Below, piece after piece: positions 33,753 through 42,672 of a stretch of 64,000 bases of DNA. Below the pieces are notes generated by a model that worked only from the letters and a program-made list of their open reading frames with translations, did not search any database and was not told the origin of the DNA. Every line of letters begins with the position of its first letter. Within the stretch, counting starts at the first letter, position 1. Origin of the DNA: Chloroflexota bacterium (GTDB lineage: Bacteria; Chloroflexota; Dehalococcoidia; JACPQD01). The stretch lies in the NCBI GenBank assembly GCA_016190665.1, contig JACPQD010000032.1, positions 1-64,000 on the forward strand, given 5' to 3'. Both the position numbers and the translations under genes were made by a program.

Positions 33753-34799
33753 GTGCTACGCAAATTCAGCAGGCCAACTTCGCGAGCAGCGCAACGCGTC
33801 TTAGCCCTGGCAGTCGGCAAGAGGTCGGGCCCGCTGCTGGCTGCGGCGCTGACCGCCGCTCTGGTTGGCGCCGCGCCGCTCAACGCCAGCGCCGAGCCTC
33901 AGTCCCTGTCCATCAAGAATATGAAGGTCTCCGTTCAGCCGGAGTACGATGACCCCCGCGTACTGGTCACTTACGAAGGTGAGTTCGTAGGCGAGTCCAG
34001 CTTCGGCAGGAAGGTACAGTTCTTCATTCCCAAAGGAGCGGAAATCAACCAGGTGTGCGCCCTGAGGAAACCAGCCGACGAACACCTTTGCCAGCTCTAC
34101 GACACCGACGCGGCGTCTCAATCTCTGACCTTCACCCTCCCCATTCCCACCTTCTATCTGGAGTTCTACTATCAGCCGCTGGAAGGCTCGCCGGACAAGA
34201 AGATGGACTTTGGTTTCCAGTCTTTCTATCCCGTCGGCAAGCTGCAACTCGATCTGCAACAGCCTCTGCGGGTGAGCAACTTCGTAGCCACTCCCAAGGC
34301 CGAAAAGATAGGCACTGACGGCAGAGGGTTCAGCTACCATCAGTACCAGTTCGACAACGTGACTGCCAACCAGCCCGTGAAGGTATCCGCCTCCTATACA
34401 AAGACCGATCCCAAGCCCTCGGTGGAAAAGGCCAAGCCCGGCGCCGCCGGTACGGGGGACGTTAATGTGATCCTCCTGGGGGCGATAGGGATTGGCATCC
34501 TGGGTTTGGTCGCCTTCTATGCCATGGGCAAGCGGCGCCCACAGCCGGTCCGAGTGTACAATCGACGACCCGGTCCGCCCGCGTATTCCCGGGGGCCCGA
34601 CCCGGCGGTCAACATACCGCAGCGGGCGCCCGCTCAAGCGTCACGGCAGGCGCGCGCGACGGCGAGGGGCAGGACCGCTGTAGCCCCACCCATCGCCAGG
34701 GAAGCAAGAGCTTCCTTCTGCACCAGTTGCGGCACTGAGATACTGGCGGACGAGAACTTCTGCCCTAACTGCGGGCAGAAGGCGAGGAAACTTGGATAG
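33753..34799 (+). CDS. Exported/membrane protein with C-terminal zinc ribbon
   Basis: A 348-residue protein: signal peptide (ending near ASA, residue 47), a beta-rich extracytoplasmic domain (about 50-210), a membrane helix (about 232-252), a Pro/Arg-rich cytoplasmic segment and a zinc ribbon (CTSCG...CPNCG) at the end. The domain order resembles the other large membrane protein of the cluster at 38749. Function unknown; location suggests a part in cytochrome c assembly or the envelope. GTG 33753 has AGGAGG upstream. Confidence 0.8.
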   Translation: MLRKFSRPTSRAAQRVLALAVGKRSGPLLAAALTAALVGAAPLNASAEPQSLSIKNMKVSVQPEYDDPRVLVTYEGEFVGESSFGRKVQFFIPKGAEINQVCALRKPADEHLCQLYDTDAASQSLTFTLPIPTFYLEFYYQPLEGSPDKKMDFGFQSFYPVGKLQLDLQQPLRVSNFVATPKAEKIGTDGRGFSYHQYQFDNVTANQPVKVSASYTKTDPKPSVEKAKPGAAGTGDVNVILLGAIGIGILGLVAFYAMGKRRPQPVRVYNRRPGPPAYSRGPDPAVNIPQRAPAQASRQARATARGRTAVAPPIAREARASFCTSCGTEILADENFCPNCGQKARKLG

Positions 34800-35361
34800 G
34801 GTGGACGGAGACTCCCAGGTCATTGCGCCCCCGATGAAGAAGGGCGGTTCCCGGCGGGGGCGCGCTCTCATGATCTTTGTTCAGGTGGCGCTGGCGGCCG
34901 GACTGCTGGCGGCCATCCTCATGAGCATGCGAGGCAGTACCAGCCAGACGCTGGCCGTGCCGGAGATCTTCGCGGGCATGAGACTGATGAAACAGGTCGA
35001 AGGGAAAGAGGCTGTGGCGCAGATGAACAAGCTCCACGGCACTGACATCGGCGTCATCAGTGGGTACCTGGCCGATTACGCTGGCGACCGGCCGACCCAG
35101 CGAATGACGGTGTGGTCAGGCAAGACGCGAGATGATGCCACAGCAGCGGAACTGCTGCGCGTCATGACGGGAAAGATCGCGGCGGGCAACCCGGTGTTCA
35201 CAGGGTTGGAGAAGCTGACTCTTGAAGGCAAGACCGTGTATACCGTGAAGAGCGGCGATGGCACACACTTCTATTACCAGTCCCGCGACGCGGTAGTATG
35301 GCTGGCCATAACATCGCGCGACCCACTGTCTGTGGCCAAGGAAGCAGTACGCGTATTTTAA
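34792..35361 (+). CDS. Membrane-anchored hypothetical protein
   Basis: Up to 189 residues with a basic cytoplasmic start, a membrane helix (about 27-45) and an extracytoplasmic domain (AVPEIFAGMRLMKQVEGKEAVAQM onwards) that looks like an alpha/beta fold with DGTHFYYQSRDAVVWL near its end. No family recognised. The TTG at 34792 overlaps the end of the zinc-ribbon gene by 8 bp; GTG 34801 or ATG 34834 could also be used. Confidence 0.7.
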   Translation: MDRVDGDSQVIAPPMKKGGSRRGRALMIFVQVALAAGLLAAILMSMRGSTSQTLAVPEIFAGMRLMKQVEGKEAVAQMNKLHGTDIGVISGYLADYAGDRPTQRMTVWSGKTRDDATAAELLRVMTGKIAAGNPVFTGLEKLTLEGKTVYTVKSGDGTHFYYQSRDAVVWLAITSRDPLSVAKEAVRVF

Positions 35362-35397
35362 TTCCTTACGAATCAAATTGCACGCAAGATGCGCATG

Positions 35398-35505
35398 ATT
35401 TTAGATTTTTGATTCTAGATTTTGGATTTCGGCAATCAGCAATCAACAATCAGCAATCAGTTTTCAGCGGGCTGATAGCTGATGGCTGAAAGCCAACCGC
35501 TCGCT
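35398..35505. repeat. Low-complexity intergenic repeats
   Basis: A run of TTTTAGATTTTTGATT-like units followed by repeated CAATCAGCAATCA and GCTGATAGCTGATGGCTGAA. Similar GGCTGATAGCTGA text occurs near 3430 and related GCTGACAGCTGAACGC near 49325. These are dispersed short repeats; no function is evident. Confidence 0.55.
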
Positions 35506-35654
35506 GGCATTTGGCTTCGGCTACTGCTATGAAAATGATTTCCAACGCCCCCACGACGGCGGCAGGGGACAAGCCCGCTGCCCTACGGCGTTTTCATGCG
35601 CCGTGGCGCCCCAAAGGGGCATGTGGAACTTCGCCGAGTTAGGTTGGAGGGTAC

Positions 35655-37670
35655 ATGACTGAGATTGGACAGATTTCGCTTTTTGCCGGGCTTTTGATTT
35701 CCCTGTATACGGCGGTGGCGGCCCTCTTTGGCGCCAAGAAAGATGTGCCGGAGCTGTTGGAAAGCGCGCGGTACGGGGTGATAGTGATTGCCGGTCTGGT
35801 GACCATAGCCTCCGCGGCCCTGCTTTATGCCATCATCGGCCACGACTTCCAGGTGGCCTACGTGGCCCAGTACAGCTCGAGAGACATGAGCCTGTTTTAC
35901 CTGGTCTCCTCTTTTTGGGCGGGGAATGACGGGTCCATGCTGCTCTGGGCCTGGGCTCTGGCCGTCTACAGCGCCATCGTGGTCGTGCAGAACCGTCGCC
36001 AGAACCAGGAACTGATGCCCTACGTTATCGCCGTGCTCATGGCGAATAGCATCTTCTTCCTGGCCCTCCTCACTTTTGTCTCCAGCCCCTTCACCAGGAC
36101 CCCGGGCGTGCCCGCCGACGGCCAGGGTCTCAACCCCCTGCTGGAGAACATGGGCATGTTCTTCCATCCCACGACGCTCTATCTGGGCTACGTGGGGTTC
36201 ACCGTCCCCTTCGCTTTCGCTATGGCGGCCCTCATCACCGGCCGCGTCGGCGACCAATGGATCAGAAGCACACGGCGCTGGACCCTCTTCGCCTGGTTCT
36301 TTTTGGGGTTGGGCAACCTTTTCGGCGCTCAGTGGGCTTATGTGGAGCTGGGGTGGGGCGGCTACTGGGCCTGGGACCCTGTGGAAAGCGCCTCCTTCAT
36401 GCCGTGGCTGACCGGAACGGCCTACCTTCACTCCGTTATGATCCAGCAGCGGCGAGGCATGCTCAAGGTCTGGAACATCGTCCTCATCATCCTCACCATG
36501 GCCCTGGTGCTCTTTGGCACCTTCCTGACGCGCAGCGGCGTGCTCTCTTCAGTACACTCCTTTGGTCAGTCGTCACTGGGCGGGTTCTTCGTCGGATTCA
36601 TAGGCGTCCTGCTCATCGGGTCCTTCGGCCTGCTGCTGGATAGACTCCCGCTGCTGAAGAGCGAGAACCAGCTCGATTCCCTCATGTCCCGGGAAAGCAG
36701 CTTTCTCCTCAACAACCTGCTCCTGGTAGGGGTAGCTTTCGCCACCTTCTGGGGAACGATCTTCCCGTTAATCTCCGAAGCGGTGCGCGGCGTCAAGATC
36801 ACCGTCGGCCCGCCCTTCTATAACCAGGTCAATGGCCCCATATTCCTGGGCTTGATCCTCCTGATGGGCATCTGCCCGCTCATCGGCTGGCGCAAGGCCT
36901 CCACTGAGAACCTGATCCGGAACTTCCTGTACCCGGCGGGTGTGGGCATCGCGACCGGCGTCGCCCTGTTCTTGTTCGGCATGCCCGACTTCTTCGAGAT
37001 ACTGTCACTGTCGTTAGTGAGCTTCGTGACGGCCACCATCCTGTTGGAGGTGGCCCGGGGCACGAGAGCCAGACACCAGACCAGCGGGCAGAACTATCTC
37101 CGCTCATTGTGGGCCCTGGTCTGGCGCAACAAACCCCGTTATGGCGGCTACATCGTGCACCTGGGCGTCCTTCTGCTGGCCCTCGGCGTGGCGGCCTCAG
37201 CCTTCAGCAAAGTGGAGACCGAGGGCGTTGTGAAGAGGGGCGAGTCCATCGCCATAAAGGACTACGTCCTGACCTACGAAGGGTTGAGCAGTTTCCCTAC
37301 GGAGTCCCGCGATGTCGTGACCGCTGCGGTGAGTGTTAAGAACTCTGCGGGCCGCAAGATCGACTCTATGGCGCCAGCCAAGACCTTTCACAAGACCCAC
37401 AAGGAACCGGTGACTGAAGTGGCGATCCGCACTACCCTCCTGGAGGACCTCTACGTCATCCTCATGGGCTGGGACGGAGACGTCGTCACCCTTAAAGTCC
37501 TGGTGAACCCCATGGTGGTCTGGCTATGGGTCGGCGGCGTCGTGATGCTGATCGGCACAGCGGTGGCCTTCTGGCCCGACGCTCGCGAGAAACGCAGCTT
37601 GGTTGCGTATCTGGCGACAGCGGAGCGGCGGGAGCTAGCTTTGCCCGGGATGGTGCGTCATGAAGCATGA
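35655..37670 (+). CDS. ccmF: Cytochrome c heme lyase CcmF
   Basis: A 671-residue polytopic protein of the heme-handling family with 14-15 helices. The WWD-type heme-binding segment GGYWAWDPVE (about 235-244), GNDGSMLLWAWAL, and the conserved histidines in HPTTLYLGY and YLHS are present. CcmF joins heme carried by CcmE to apocytochrome CxxCH motifs in system I. The C-terminal periplasmic domain precedes a final helix. It overlaps ccmH by 11 bp. GTTGGAGG precedes the ATG. Confidence 0.96.
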   Translation: MTEIGQISLFAGLLISLYTAVAALFGAKKDVPELLESARYGVIVIAGLVTIASAALLYAIIGHDFQVAYVAQYSSRDMSLFYLVSSFWAGNDGSMLLWAWALAVYSAIVVVQNRRQNQELMPYVIAVLMANSIFFLALLTFVSSPFTRTPGVPADGQGLNPLLENMGMFFHPTTLYLGYVGFTVPFAFAMAALITGRVGDQWIRSTRRWTLFAWFFLGLGNLFGAQWAYVELGWGGYWAWDPVESASFMPWLTGTAYLHSVMIQQRRGMLKVWNIVLIILTMALVLFGTFLTRSGVLSSVHSFGQSSLGGFFVGFIGVLLIGSFGLLLDRLPLLKSENQLDSLMSRESSFLLNNLLLVGVAFATFWGTIFPLISEAVRGVKITVGPPFYNQVNGPIFLGLILLMGICPLIGWRKASTENLIRNFLYPAGVGIATGVALFLFGMPDFFEILSLSLVSFVTATILLEVARGTRARHQTSGQNYLRSLWALVWRNKPRYGGYIVHLGVLLLALGVAASAFSKVETEGVVKRGESIAIKDYVLTYEGLSSFPTESRDVVTAAVSVKNSAGRKIDSMAPAKTFHKTHKEPVTEVAIRTTLLEDLYVILMGWDGDVVTLKVLVNPMVVWLWVGGVVMLIGTAVAFWPDAREKRSLVAYLATAERRELALPGMVRHEA

Positions 37671-38196
37671 TTTTTCGCCCCCGAAGATACTGATAGGCTC
37701 CTACGCCTTCTTGATGGCCACGGCCCTGCTTTTCTTCGCCGGGCTGCCAGCCCGGGCGGGCATTGAAGACACGCTCGAAGCGGTGGAGAATGAGCTGATG
37801 TGCCAGTGTGGCTGCAGCCTCACTCTAACCGCCTGCGCCGGCACGATGACCTGCGACGTGGCGGCGCAAATGCGTACGCGCATCAAAGAGAAGCTCTCCG
37901 CCGGGGAGAGTAAGCAACAGATAGTCCAGTACATGGTGGCCCAATATGGCGAGAAGATACTTTCTTCGCCGCCAAAACAGGGCTTCAACCTCACCGCCTG
38001 GATCACCCCCTTTGCGGCCATCCTGGCCGGAGGCGTGTTCATTTACTTCTTGCTGCGCACCTGGCTGTTCAACAGGAACGTCCCTGAAGAGAATATCGCG
38101 CTGGCATATCCAGTGTCTGACGAAGAGCGAACAAGGTACCAGGCAGCCTTCGAGAGAGAGTTTGGCAAGTTCAAGACGCTGGAGGAAGAACAATGA
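37660..38196 (+). CDS. ccmH: Cytochrome c maturation protein CcmH (CcmH/CycL/NrfF type)
   Basis: A 178-residue protein with a signal/anchor helix (about 14-33), the redox motif in ELMCQCGCSL (Cys48, Cys50, Cys52), the following helical bundle (MRTRIKEKLSAGESKQQIVQYMVAQYGEKIL) and a second helix (about 110-130). CcmH reduces or holds the apocytochrome thiols. Here the motif is CxCxC rather than the usual LRCxxCQ, a variant also seen in other lineages. The stop overlaps the next start (ATGA), so translation is coupled. Confidence 0.92.
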   Translation: MKHDFSPPKILIGSYAFLMATALLFFAGLPARAGIEDTLEAVENELMCQCGCSLTLTACAGTMTCDVAAQMRTRIKEKLSAGESKQQIVQYMVAQYGEKILSSPPKQGFNLTAWITPFAAILAGGVFIYFLLRTWLFNRNVPEENIALAYPVSDEERTRYQAAFEREFGKFKTLEEEQ

Positions 38197-38756
38197 TCAC
38201 CATCATCGGGATGCTGCTGGTGGCTGCAGCCGTGAGCATTGTGGGTTGGCCATTGGTGCGCAGGAGAACGGCCAGCGCTGCTTCGGTTCCGGTCGAAGAC
38301 TACGAACTCAGCGATCTTCTCTCCCAGCGCGAGGCTACCTATGCCGCCATCAGCGAGTTGGACGCCGACCGCCAGATGGGTAACCTATCTGGCGCCGACC
38401 ACGCGGCGCTGCGCCAGCGGTACCAGGAAAAGGCCATTGCCATCCTCAAGGCCATCGATGAAGTCAGCGCCGCTAACGAAAGCACCATCAGCTCAGCATA
38501 CCCTGCTGATGCGTTTTCAGACGAAATCGAATCTGAGGTGCTCCAGATTCGCAAGAGAAAAAAGCCTGTTGGGGAAAAGGGCAGCGCTGGCACGATGTGC
38601 TGGAACTGTGGCAGCCCGGTGGCATCGGAAGCCAACTTCTGTTCACGCTGCGGTGCGGCGCTCAGTTCTGTATGCCCGATCTGTGGCGCTCAGGGCAAGC
38701 CCGAGGACCGTTTCTGTGCTCGCTGCGGCGCGTCCCTGGAGTTGAGCCGTGGGTAA
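38193..38756 (+). CDS. CcmI-like membrane protein with tandem zinc ribbons
   Basis: A 187-residue protein: one N-terminal helix (about 3-21), a coiled-coil CcmI-like segment (LLSQREATYAAISELDADRQMGNLSGADHAALRQ) and two cytoplasmic zinc ribbons (CWNCG...CSRCG and CPICG...CARCG). In system I the CcmI N-terminal part links CcmH to CcmF. The ribbon extension is unlike proteobacterial CcmI. It overlaps both neighbours by a few bases. Confidence 0.82.
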   Translation: MITIIGMLLVAAAVSIVGWPLVRRRTASAASVPVEDYELSDLLSQREATYAAISELDADRQMGNLSGADHAALRQRYQEKAIAILKAIDEVSAANESTISSAYPADAFSDEIESEVLQIRKRKKPVGEKGSAGTMCWNCGSPVASEANFCSRCGAALSSVCPICGAQGKPEDRFCARCGASLELSRG

Positions 38757-40032
38757 ATATCTTGTGGTTCTGGCGATCCTTGCGCAGTTCGTGTTTCCCT
38801 TGGCTACCTCCCTGAGGGCAGAAACCATGGACAAGCTCGTGACCGGGCGGATACGCAACGGCACGCCTGGCGGCGAGGCAGTTGGCCAAACCGAGGTCAC
38901 TCTCAAGACCTTCGACAGAGACAAGGAGGCGGGCAGCGTCAACGTCAGGACGGATGCCAGCGGCGCCTTCCGGTTTTCGAAGGTGCCCCACTCCTCCGGC
39001 TGGATGCACACCGTCTCCGCGCAATACCGGGAGGTTGAATACTTCGCCCAGGCCTTCTCTATCCCCGACGACCAGGAAGTCAAGGAGGTGGAGCTTCTTG
39101 TGTACGAGCTCACCGATAGCGACAAAGCCATCAAATTGGAACGCTCGCACGCGGTCATCGAAGTAGACCCCGAAACCCAGGAGATTTTCGTGGTGGAATA
39201 CGGAGTGTTCGTCAACGAGGGCGACCGGACTCTTGCCGGCGTCAAGGGACCAGGGGGCAGAGGGGTTGCCACCTTGCGATTCTCGGTCCCCTTGGGAGCT
39301 CAGGACCTGCGCGGTCAATTCGGCAGAGTCCCGCTTGGCTTGCTGCCATCCGAGGACAGCTTCACTGCCAACCATCCGGTACCGCCGGGGGCAACGGACG
39401 TTAGTTTGTACTACCGGCTGGCCTATAACTCGTCTGATTTTGCCATCACCAGATCGGTCCCGTACCAGGCCAAAGTTGCCGATGTCTTCTTCGGCGATGT
39501 GGGCGCTAACGTGAACGTGAAAGGGTTGGTCTCTAAAGGCCCCTTCGATGCCCAGAGACGGAGCGGCGAGAGCCCTTACGATGGCCAGAGGCGGAAGTAC
39601 CTGTATTTCTCGGGGCAGGACGTACCGGCTGGCGCTGATCTGACGATAAGCTTGAGCAATCTACCCTTGAAGAGTCCGTTCCCGATGTGGCTATGGCCGG
39701 CGCTCGCGGTTGTCCCGGTCGCCGCCGGGGTTGGCTTTGTCTACATGAGGTCCCGCGCGCTGCGTCCCGCTGCGGCCCCTTCGGGCGCGTCAGAGGCCAT
39801 GGGCCTCGCATCCCGGCGCCAATCGCTGCTTGCCCAGATTGCGGACCTCGATGACCGTCGGGAAGCGGGCGCCGTCCTCGAGGAGGAATACCGGGCGCTG
39901 CGCGTGCAGAAAAAGGCGGAGCTCCTGGCGTTGCTGCGCCGAGGTCAGCCGACAACCCGCAGCGGTGAAGCACCTGTGTCGAATAATGGCCCTGCCGCGC
40001 CAAGCGGGCGCCGGGAGGGACAGGAGGATTAG
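38749..40032 (+). CDS. Exported membrane protein with CcmI-like C-terminal coil
   Basis: A 427-residue protein: signal peptide (GTG start at 38749, ending near LRA), a carboxypeptidase-regulatory-like beta domain (VTGRIRNGTPGG...VTLKTFD...TDASGAFRFSKVP) at about 28-120, a second extracytoplasmic domain, one helix (about 310-330) and a cytoplasmic coil LLAQIADLDDRREAGAVLEEEYRALR that resembles CcmI and the preceding protein. Probably an assembly partner of the ccm machinery; exact role unknown. Confidence 0.78.
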   Translation: MGKYLVVLAILAQFVFPLATSLRAETMDKLVTGRIRNGTPGGEAVGQTEVTLKTFDRDKEAGSVNVRTDASGAFRFSKVPHSSGWMHTVSAQYREVEYFAQAFSIPDDQEVKEVELLVYELTDSDKAIKLERSHAVIEVDPETQEIFVVEYGVFVNEGDRTLAGVKGPGGRGVATLRFSVPLGAQDLRGQFGRVPLGLLPSEDSFTANHPVPPGATDVSLYYRLAYNSSDFAITRSVPYQAKVADVFFGDVGANVNVKGLVSKGPFDAQRRSGESPYDGQRRKYLYFSGQDVPAGADLTISLSNLPLKSPFPMWLWPALAVVPVAAGVGFVYMRSRALRPAAAPSGASEAMGLASRRQSLLAQIADLDDRREAGAVLEEEYRALRVQKKAELLALLRRGQPTTRSGEAPVSNNGPAAPSGRREGQED

Positions 40033-40428
40033 ATGTTGCCCAAGAAACGCAAGTTCCTTATCGCCGGAACAGTACTGCTGCTGGGTTTCGGATTCCTGGG
40101 CTTCCAGGCCTTCATGAGCGCCTCCCAATATTACTTGACGGTGAGCGAACTGAAGGCTATGGGGGAGAAAGCCTACCTGGAGAAGTCGATAAAGCTGGGC
40201 GGCACCGTGCAACCAGGCACCATCTCCTATGAGAACAACAGCCGTTTACTTCGATTCACCCTGACCGACGGCGCGGAGAGCGTGCCCGTAGCCTATGCGG
40301 GGATCGTGCCAGACAGCTTCAAGCCGGACACAGAAGTGGTTGTCGAAGGAAAGTACTCCGAGGCGGGCGTCTTCCAGGCCGTAGGCCTGCTGGCGAAGTG
40401 CCCGTCGAAGTACACTCCAGCGACATGA
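40033..40428 (+). CDS. ccmE: Heme chaperone CcmE, cysteine (CxxxY) variant
   Basis: A 131-residue protein with an N-terminal anchor helix (about 9-27) and an OB-fold domain (YYLTVSELKAMG..., IKLGGTVQPGTI, VPVAYAGIVPDSFKPDTEVVVEGKY). Classical CcmE binds heme covalently through a histidine in HxxxY; here the motif is CPSKY (Cys123, Tyr127), the C-type variant known from some sulfate reducers and archaea. Heme would be attached through the cysteine. It directly follows the previous gene without a gap. Confidence 0.93.
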   Translation: MLPKKRKFLIAGTVLLLGFGFLGFQAFMSASQYYLTVSELKAMGEKAYLEKSIKLGGTVQPGTISYENNSRLLRFTLTDGAESVPVAYAGIVPDSFKPDTEVVVEGKYSEAGVFQAVGLLAKCPSKYTPAT

Positions 40429-40533
40429 ACACAACTCCGGGCCCGCGAAACGGTGTGAGCGCCGCTGGCAAAGCCTTGCCACTTTACAGAGTTGTGGGCT
40501 GTGGGCGTTGGCGCTCGAGACCTGGAGCAACGC

Positions 40534-40953
40534 ATGGATAACGAAGGACGCCGGTTGCCGGGCCGGCGGTCAGAGCCTGAATGGGAGATGTTCGCGGAGA
40601 CGCAACGTTGTTCGGCTCCGGAGCCGCCGCCGATACGTTGGCGCACCTTCGTGTTTGTAACTGTGGGTGCGATAATCGCCGTCGCTGTGACCTACTACCT
40701 GTACGTCGCTGCTCAGAATGCTATGGCCGGAGTCGGTTTGAACGTTCCGCCTGATCAGATTTACGTGCAGCGTTGCGGCTCTTGTCATGCCGCTCCCCCA
40801 CCTGAGAAGTTCGCATCATGGGGGCCGAAGGACTGGGACCGGATGCTGCCGCTAACCATGTTTATGGCCGGAGAGAAGGAGGAAGTCCACCATTACCTGG
40901 ACCGGGTGAGCAGGGGAGGTGGGATTCTGCCCGGCGCGAGACAGCCTTCTTAG
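40534..40953 (+). CDS. Membrane-anchored monoheme cytochrome c-like protein
   Basis: A 139-residue protein with a helix (about 39-60) and one heme motif RCGSCH (about residues 79-84) followed by AAPPPEKFASWGPKDWDRML, with Met residues that may supply the sixth ligand (LTMFMAG). It is a plausible electron carrier made by the adjacent ccm system. ATG 40534 has CTGGAG upstream. Confidence 0.85.
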   Translation: MDNEGRRLPGRRSEPEWEMFAETQRCSAPEPPPIRWRTFVFVTVGAIIAVAVTYYLYVAAQNAMAGVGLNVPPDQIYVQRCGSCHAAPPPEKFASWGPKDWDRMLPLTMFMAGEKEEVHHYLDRVSRGGGILPGARQPS

Positions 40954-41037
40954 CCGGGCGCGGTATCTAAGAGTGAAGAATGCAGAAAACCTTGTCAGTT
41001 GACACCGTACCTTCGGGGTCGAGGGAAAACGTAAACT

Positions 41038-42372
41038 TTGAAGTCATACTCCAGTAGGGTCGTGCGCTCAGGCGCTGCTTTGGCAGTTCTCATACTCTTC
41101 GTGGCGGCTTTCTTCGCTCCAATGCCCGCCGGCGCTCAAACGGGGCCTCGTTTGGGGGAGGTGCACACTTTTTTCGCTCCTACCTGACATGATTGCCCGC
41201 CCTTCGTTGAAGGGACGCTTCGCCCCGCCGTCGAAAGCCGCGGCGGCAGGCTCATCTTCCATGACTTTACAGAACGTCAGCAGATGCAGCTCCTGATCGG
41301 CATGCTCGAGAAGATCCAACTGCCCAGAAAGTTCAACAGCCACATGTTCACCTTAACAGAGCGAGGCGGCACGACGCTGGTGCTGTTGGGACACGCCCCT
41401 CGTTTCCTCCTCGATCAAGCGCTGGACCTTCCCGGTCTGCCCCGCAAGCTCGTGATTGCCCAGGAGGAGATGCACAGCACGCCAAAGACCTATGACGTGT
41501 GGCCCTTCGAGGGCGAAGTCAGGACCGCCCCCCTGACAATGACGCTCTACGAAGCCCTCCGGCTGTCGGCCCCTTCCAGGCCCGCTGCTGCCCCCGGGGC
41601 GACCCCAGTGGCAAAGACGAACCCGGCGGTGGAGGCGAGCCCAGCGGCGAAGGATGTTTCTCCGGCGACAGCGACGAGCCCACCACCCAAGGATGTCTCT
41701 CCTGTCATCTTGCCGACGGTGATCGCCGCCGGCCTCGCTGATGGCATCAACCCCTGCGCCTTCGCGGTGATGGCCTTCTTCACGGCCGTACTCTTCGCCC
41801 TCAGACGCTCGCGCCGGCATATCCTCAAGATCGGCGCTGCCTATATCGCGGCGATGTACCTCACCTACTTTGCTATTGGCCTAGGGTTATTACGCTCCTT
41901 GGACCTTCTCGGCCAGCCGCACCTCGTCATCCAGGCTGGGGCGGCAATCGTCATCGCGCTGGGCCTCATTCAACTGAAGGACGGCCTGCTGCCCGGCCTT
42001 CCGCTTCACCTCACCATACCGAGGCTCGGCTGGCAACTGATCCAGTCCTGGGCCAGACGCGCCAACCTCCTTGCGGCTGCCGTTGTTGGCGGACTTGTGG
42101 GCTTGTGCACATTGCCGTGTTCGGGGGGCATCTACGTGGCGATACTCGGTATGCTGAGCTCCCAGACAGGCTTCGTCGATGGGTTCGGCTATCTGGCGCT
42201 GTACAACCTGATGTTCATCGTCCCCCTGATCGTTATACTCCTGGCAATCACCAGTCGCCCCATGTCCCTCGCACTGGCGGGTTGGGAACGGGCTCATACG
42301 AGGGCTCTCCATGGCGCCACAGGCGCCATCATGGTCGCTCTCGGCGTCTTCATCCTTGGCTGGCTGAGTTGA
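41038..42372 (+). CDS. CcdA/DsbD-like membrane protein with N-terminal Sec-containing thioredoxin domain (probable selenoprotein)
   Basis: A 444-residue frame if TGA 41185-41187 is read as Sec. TTG 41038 begins a signal peptide (core AALAVLILFVAAFFA); the mature domain starts EVHTFFAPT, then U50-H-D-C53 in place of CxxC, with the same frame continuing as PPFVEGTLRPAVESR. A Pro/Ala linker leads to a six-helix CcdA/DsbD domain with Cys240 (GINPCAF) and Cys361 (LCTLPCSGG), the pair that carries electrons across the membrane. DsbD/CcdA proteins pass reducing power from cytosolic thioredoxin to periplasmic partners such as TlpA and CcmH. Ordinary calling would start at 41284 and lose the whole redox motif. 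A GTTG-loop hairpin follows the TGA. Confidence 0.85.
41188..41214 (+). promoter_or_regulatory. SECIS-like hairpin after the CcdA/DsbD-like TGA
   Basis: CCCTT-CGTTG-AAGGG (41200-41214) is a perfect five-pair stem whose loop begins 18 nt after the TGA. Loop sequence and distance match the hairpin in the TlpA-like gene. Confidence 0.55.
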
Positions 42373-42438
42373 CGCTTCCCGAAAGCGCCATAAGGGCATC
42401 AATGCCGTTCAGACGCATCTGCTCGGTATCCTGGGAAA

Positions 42439-42606
42439 CTAGTACAACGTAACATCGATTTATGCGTACGGTGGGTGGAGCCAAGCGTGACCCATCGGAA
42501 AGAAGGCGGCACGTGATAGTGGGTTGTCCCGCGATCTCGTCAGGGCTCCACCCACCCTACGGCTGAAATACCCTTGTCCGAACTTATTAGTGTTACACGG
42601 TACTAG
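42439..42606. mobile_element. MITE-like element with CTAGTAC terminal inverted repeats
   Basis: Within the gene-free 42373-42884 stretch. The ends read CTAGTACAACGTAACATCGAT and, in complement, CTAGTACCGTGTAACACTAAT. An inner inverted repeat (GTACGGTGGGTGGAGCC at 42466-42482 against GGCTCCACCCACCCTAC near 42544-42560) gives a long hairpin. No ORF. The ends match those of the element at 53980-54166. The rest of the gap, apart from the hairpin at 42673-42700, shows nothing I can identify. Confidence 0.6.
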
Positions 42607-42672
42607 TCCCGCTGATGTAACAAGCCGTCGCCTCGGCCCGAGGACGACTCAAATGATGTACGCTCATCAACA

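Noticed and set aside
11461..42372. A general TGA reassignment (for example TGA = Trp, Gly or Cys) as the reason for the three interrupted frames
   Set aside because: TGA ends many genes here with a new gene starting at once (for example near 9747, 17065 and 38193), so it is a working stop codon; the internal TGAs fall only on redox cysteine sites.
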